DNA of 5,752 nt from Candidatus Krumholzibacteriia bacterium (GTDB lineage Bacteria; Krumholzibacteriota; Krumholzibacteriia; Krumholzibacteriales; Krumholzibacteriaceae), in contig JAQTVX010000150.1 of NCBI GenBank assembly GCA_028706585.1, forward strand, positions 1-5,752, read 5' to 3'. Below the pieces are notes generated by a model. That model was not told the origin of the DNA and made no database searches. It worked only from the letters and a program-made list of their open reading frames with translations. The position numbers were made by a program, and so were the translations under genes. Shown piece by piece: positions 5,702 to 5,752 of this stretch (the first letter of the stretch is position 1; the number at the start of each line of letters is the position of its first letter).

Positions 5702-5752
5702 ATCTTCACTCCTATCCAGTTGATATCGGGCTCGGGATTCTTGTCGTTCATC
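5698..5752 (-). CDS. C-terminal end of the gene upstream of porB, probably 2-oxoacid:ferredoxin oxidoreductase subunit alpha (partial)
   Basis: Only the last 17 codons are in the window; they end in the peptide INWIGVKI and a TGA stop. The stop shares bases with the porB start codon (ATGA), which implies translational coupling and one transcript. In many pyruvate:ferredoxin oxidoreductase operons the alpha subunit gene sits directly before porB, so PorA is the likely identity. The visible residues are too few to confirm this by sequence, and another subunit (gamma or delta) is possible. The start lies beyond the right edge of the window. Confidence 0.55.
   Translation of the reverse strand, partial: MNDKNPEPDINWIGVKI

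Noticed and set aside
5340..5723. 127-codon plus-strand open frame
   Set aside because: It is antisense to the Fe-S and thiamine-diphosphate-binding part of porB, and the porB frame has all the family motifs.

Overview
The window is a bacterial chromosome fragment in which every supported gene lies on the minus strand, so it is best read from right to left. It holds the end of a 2-oxoacid:ferredoxin oxidoreductase operon, followed by a separate type IV pilus minor-pilin operon. The ferredoxin-linked enzyme points to an anaerobe. The minor-pilin set, with class III leader peptides and Shine-Dalgarno sites, points to a Gram-negative-type bacterium, for example a deltaproteobacterium or an anaerobic FCB-type candidate phylum. 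Fibronectin-like repeats carrying a D-x-P-x-D-x-G motif fit the second group, but that placement is inference and the sequence alone does not fix the taxon.

Right end (about 4720-5752): the last 17 codons of an upstream gene, probably porA, overlap the start of a complete porB by ATGA. PorB has the thiamine diphosphate signature and four cysteines suited to a [4Fe-4S] cluster. A strong hairpin with a T-rich tail follows porB and closes this operon.

Intergenic region (about 4428-4719): AT-richer DNA that must hold the promoter of the pilus operon. It contains three palindromic TTGCAA sites, two of them inside a 14-bp direct repeat, a perfect TATAAT without a recognisable -35, and a weak sigma-54-like element.

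Left part (1-4427): four closely spaced genes in the order fimT/gspH-like, pilV-like, pilW-like and pilX-like (the last cut by the window edge). This is the order of the fimU-pilV-pilW-pilX-pilY1 minor-pilin operons, which prime pilus assembly and form the pilus tip. PilX lacks the Glu5 that the other three pilins have, as expected of the pilin that caps the tip.

The unusual gene is the one in the pilW slot. It encodes 1056 residues instead of the usual 200-350. After a class III leader and a roughly 300-residue pilin domain with calcium-loop motifs come five tandem fibronectin type III-like modules and a C-terminal jelly-roll/MAM-like domain. It looks like a minor pilin with an adhesin built into it, presented on a cysteine-containing stalk at the pilus tip. 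This is the most interesting object in the window.
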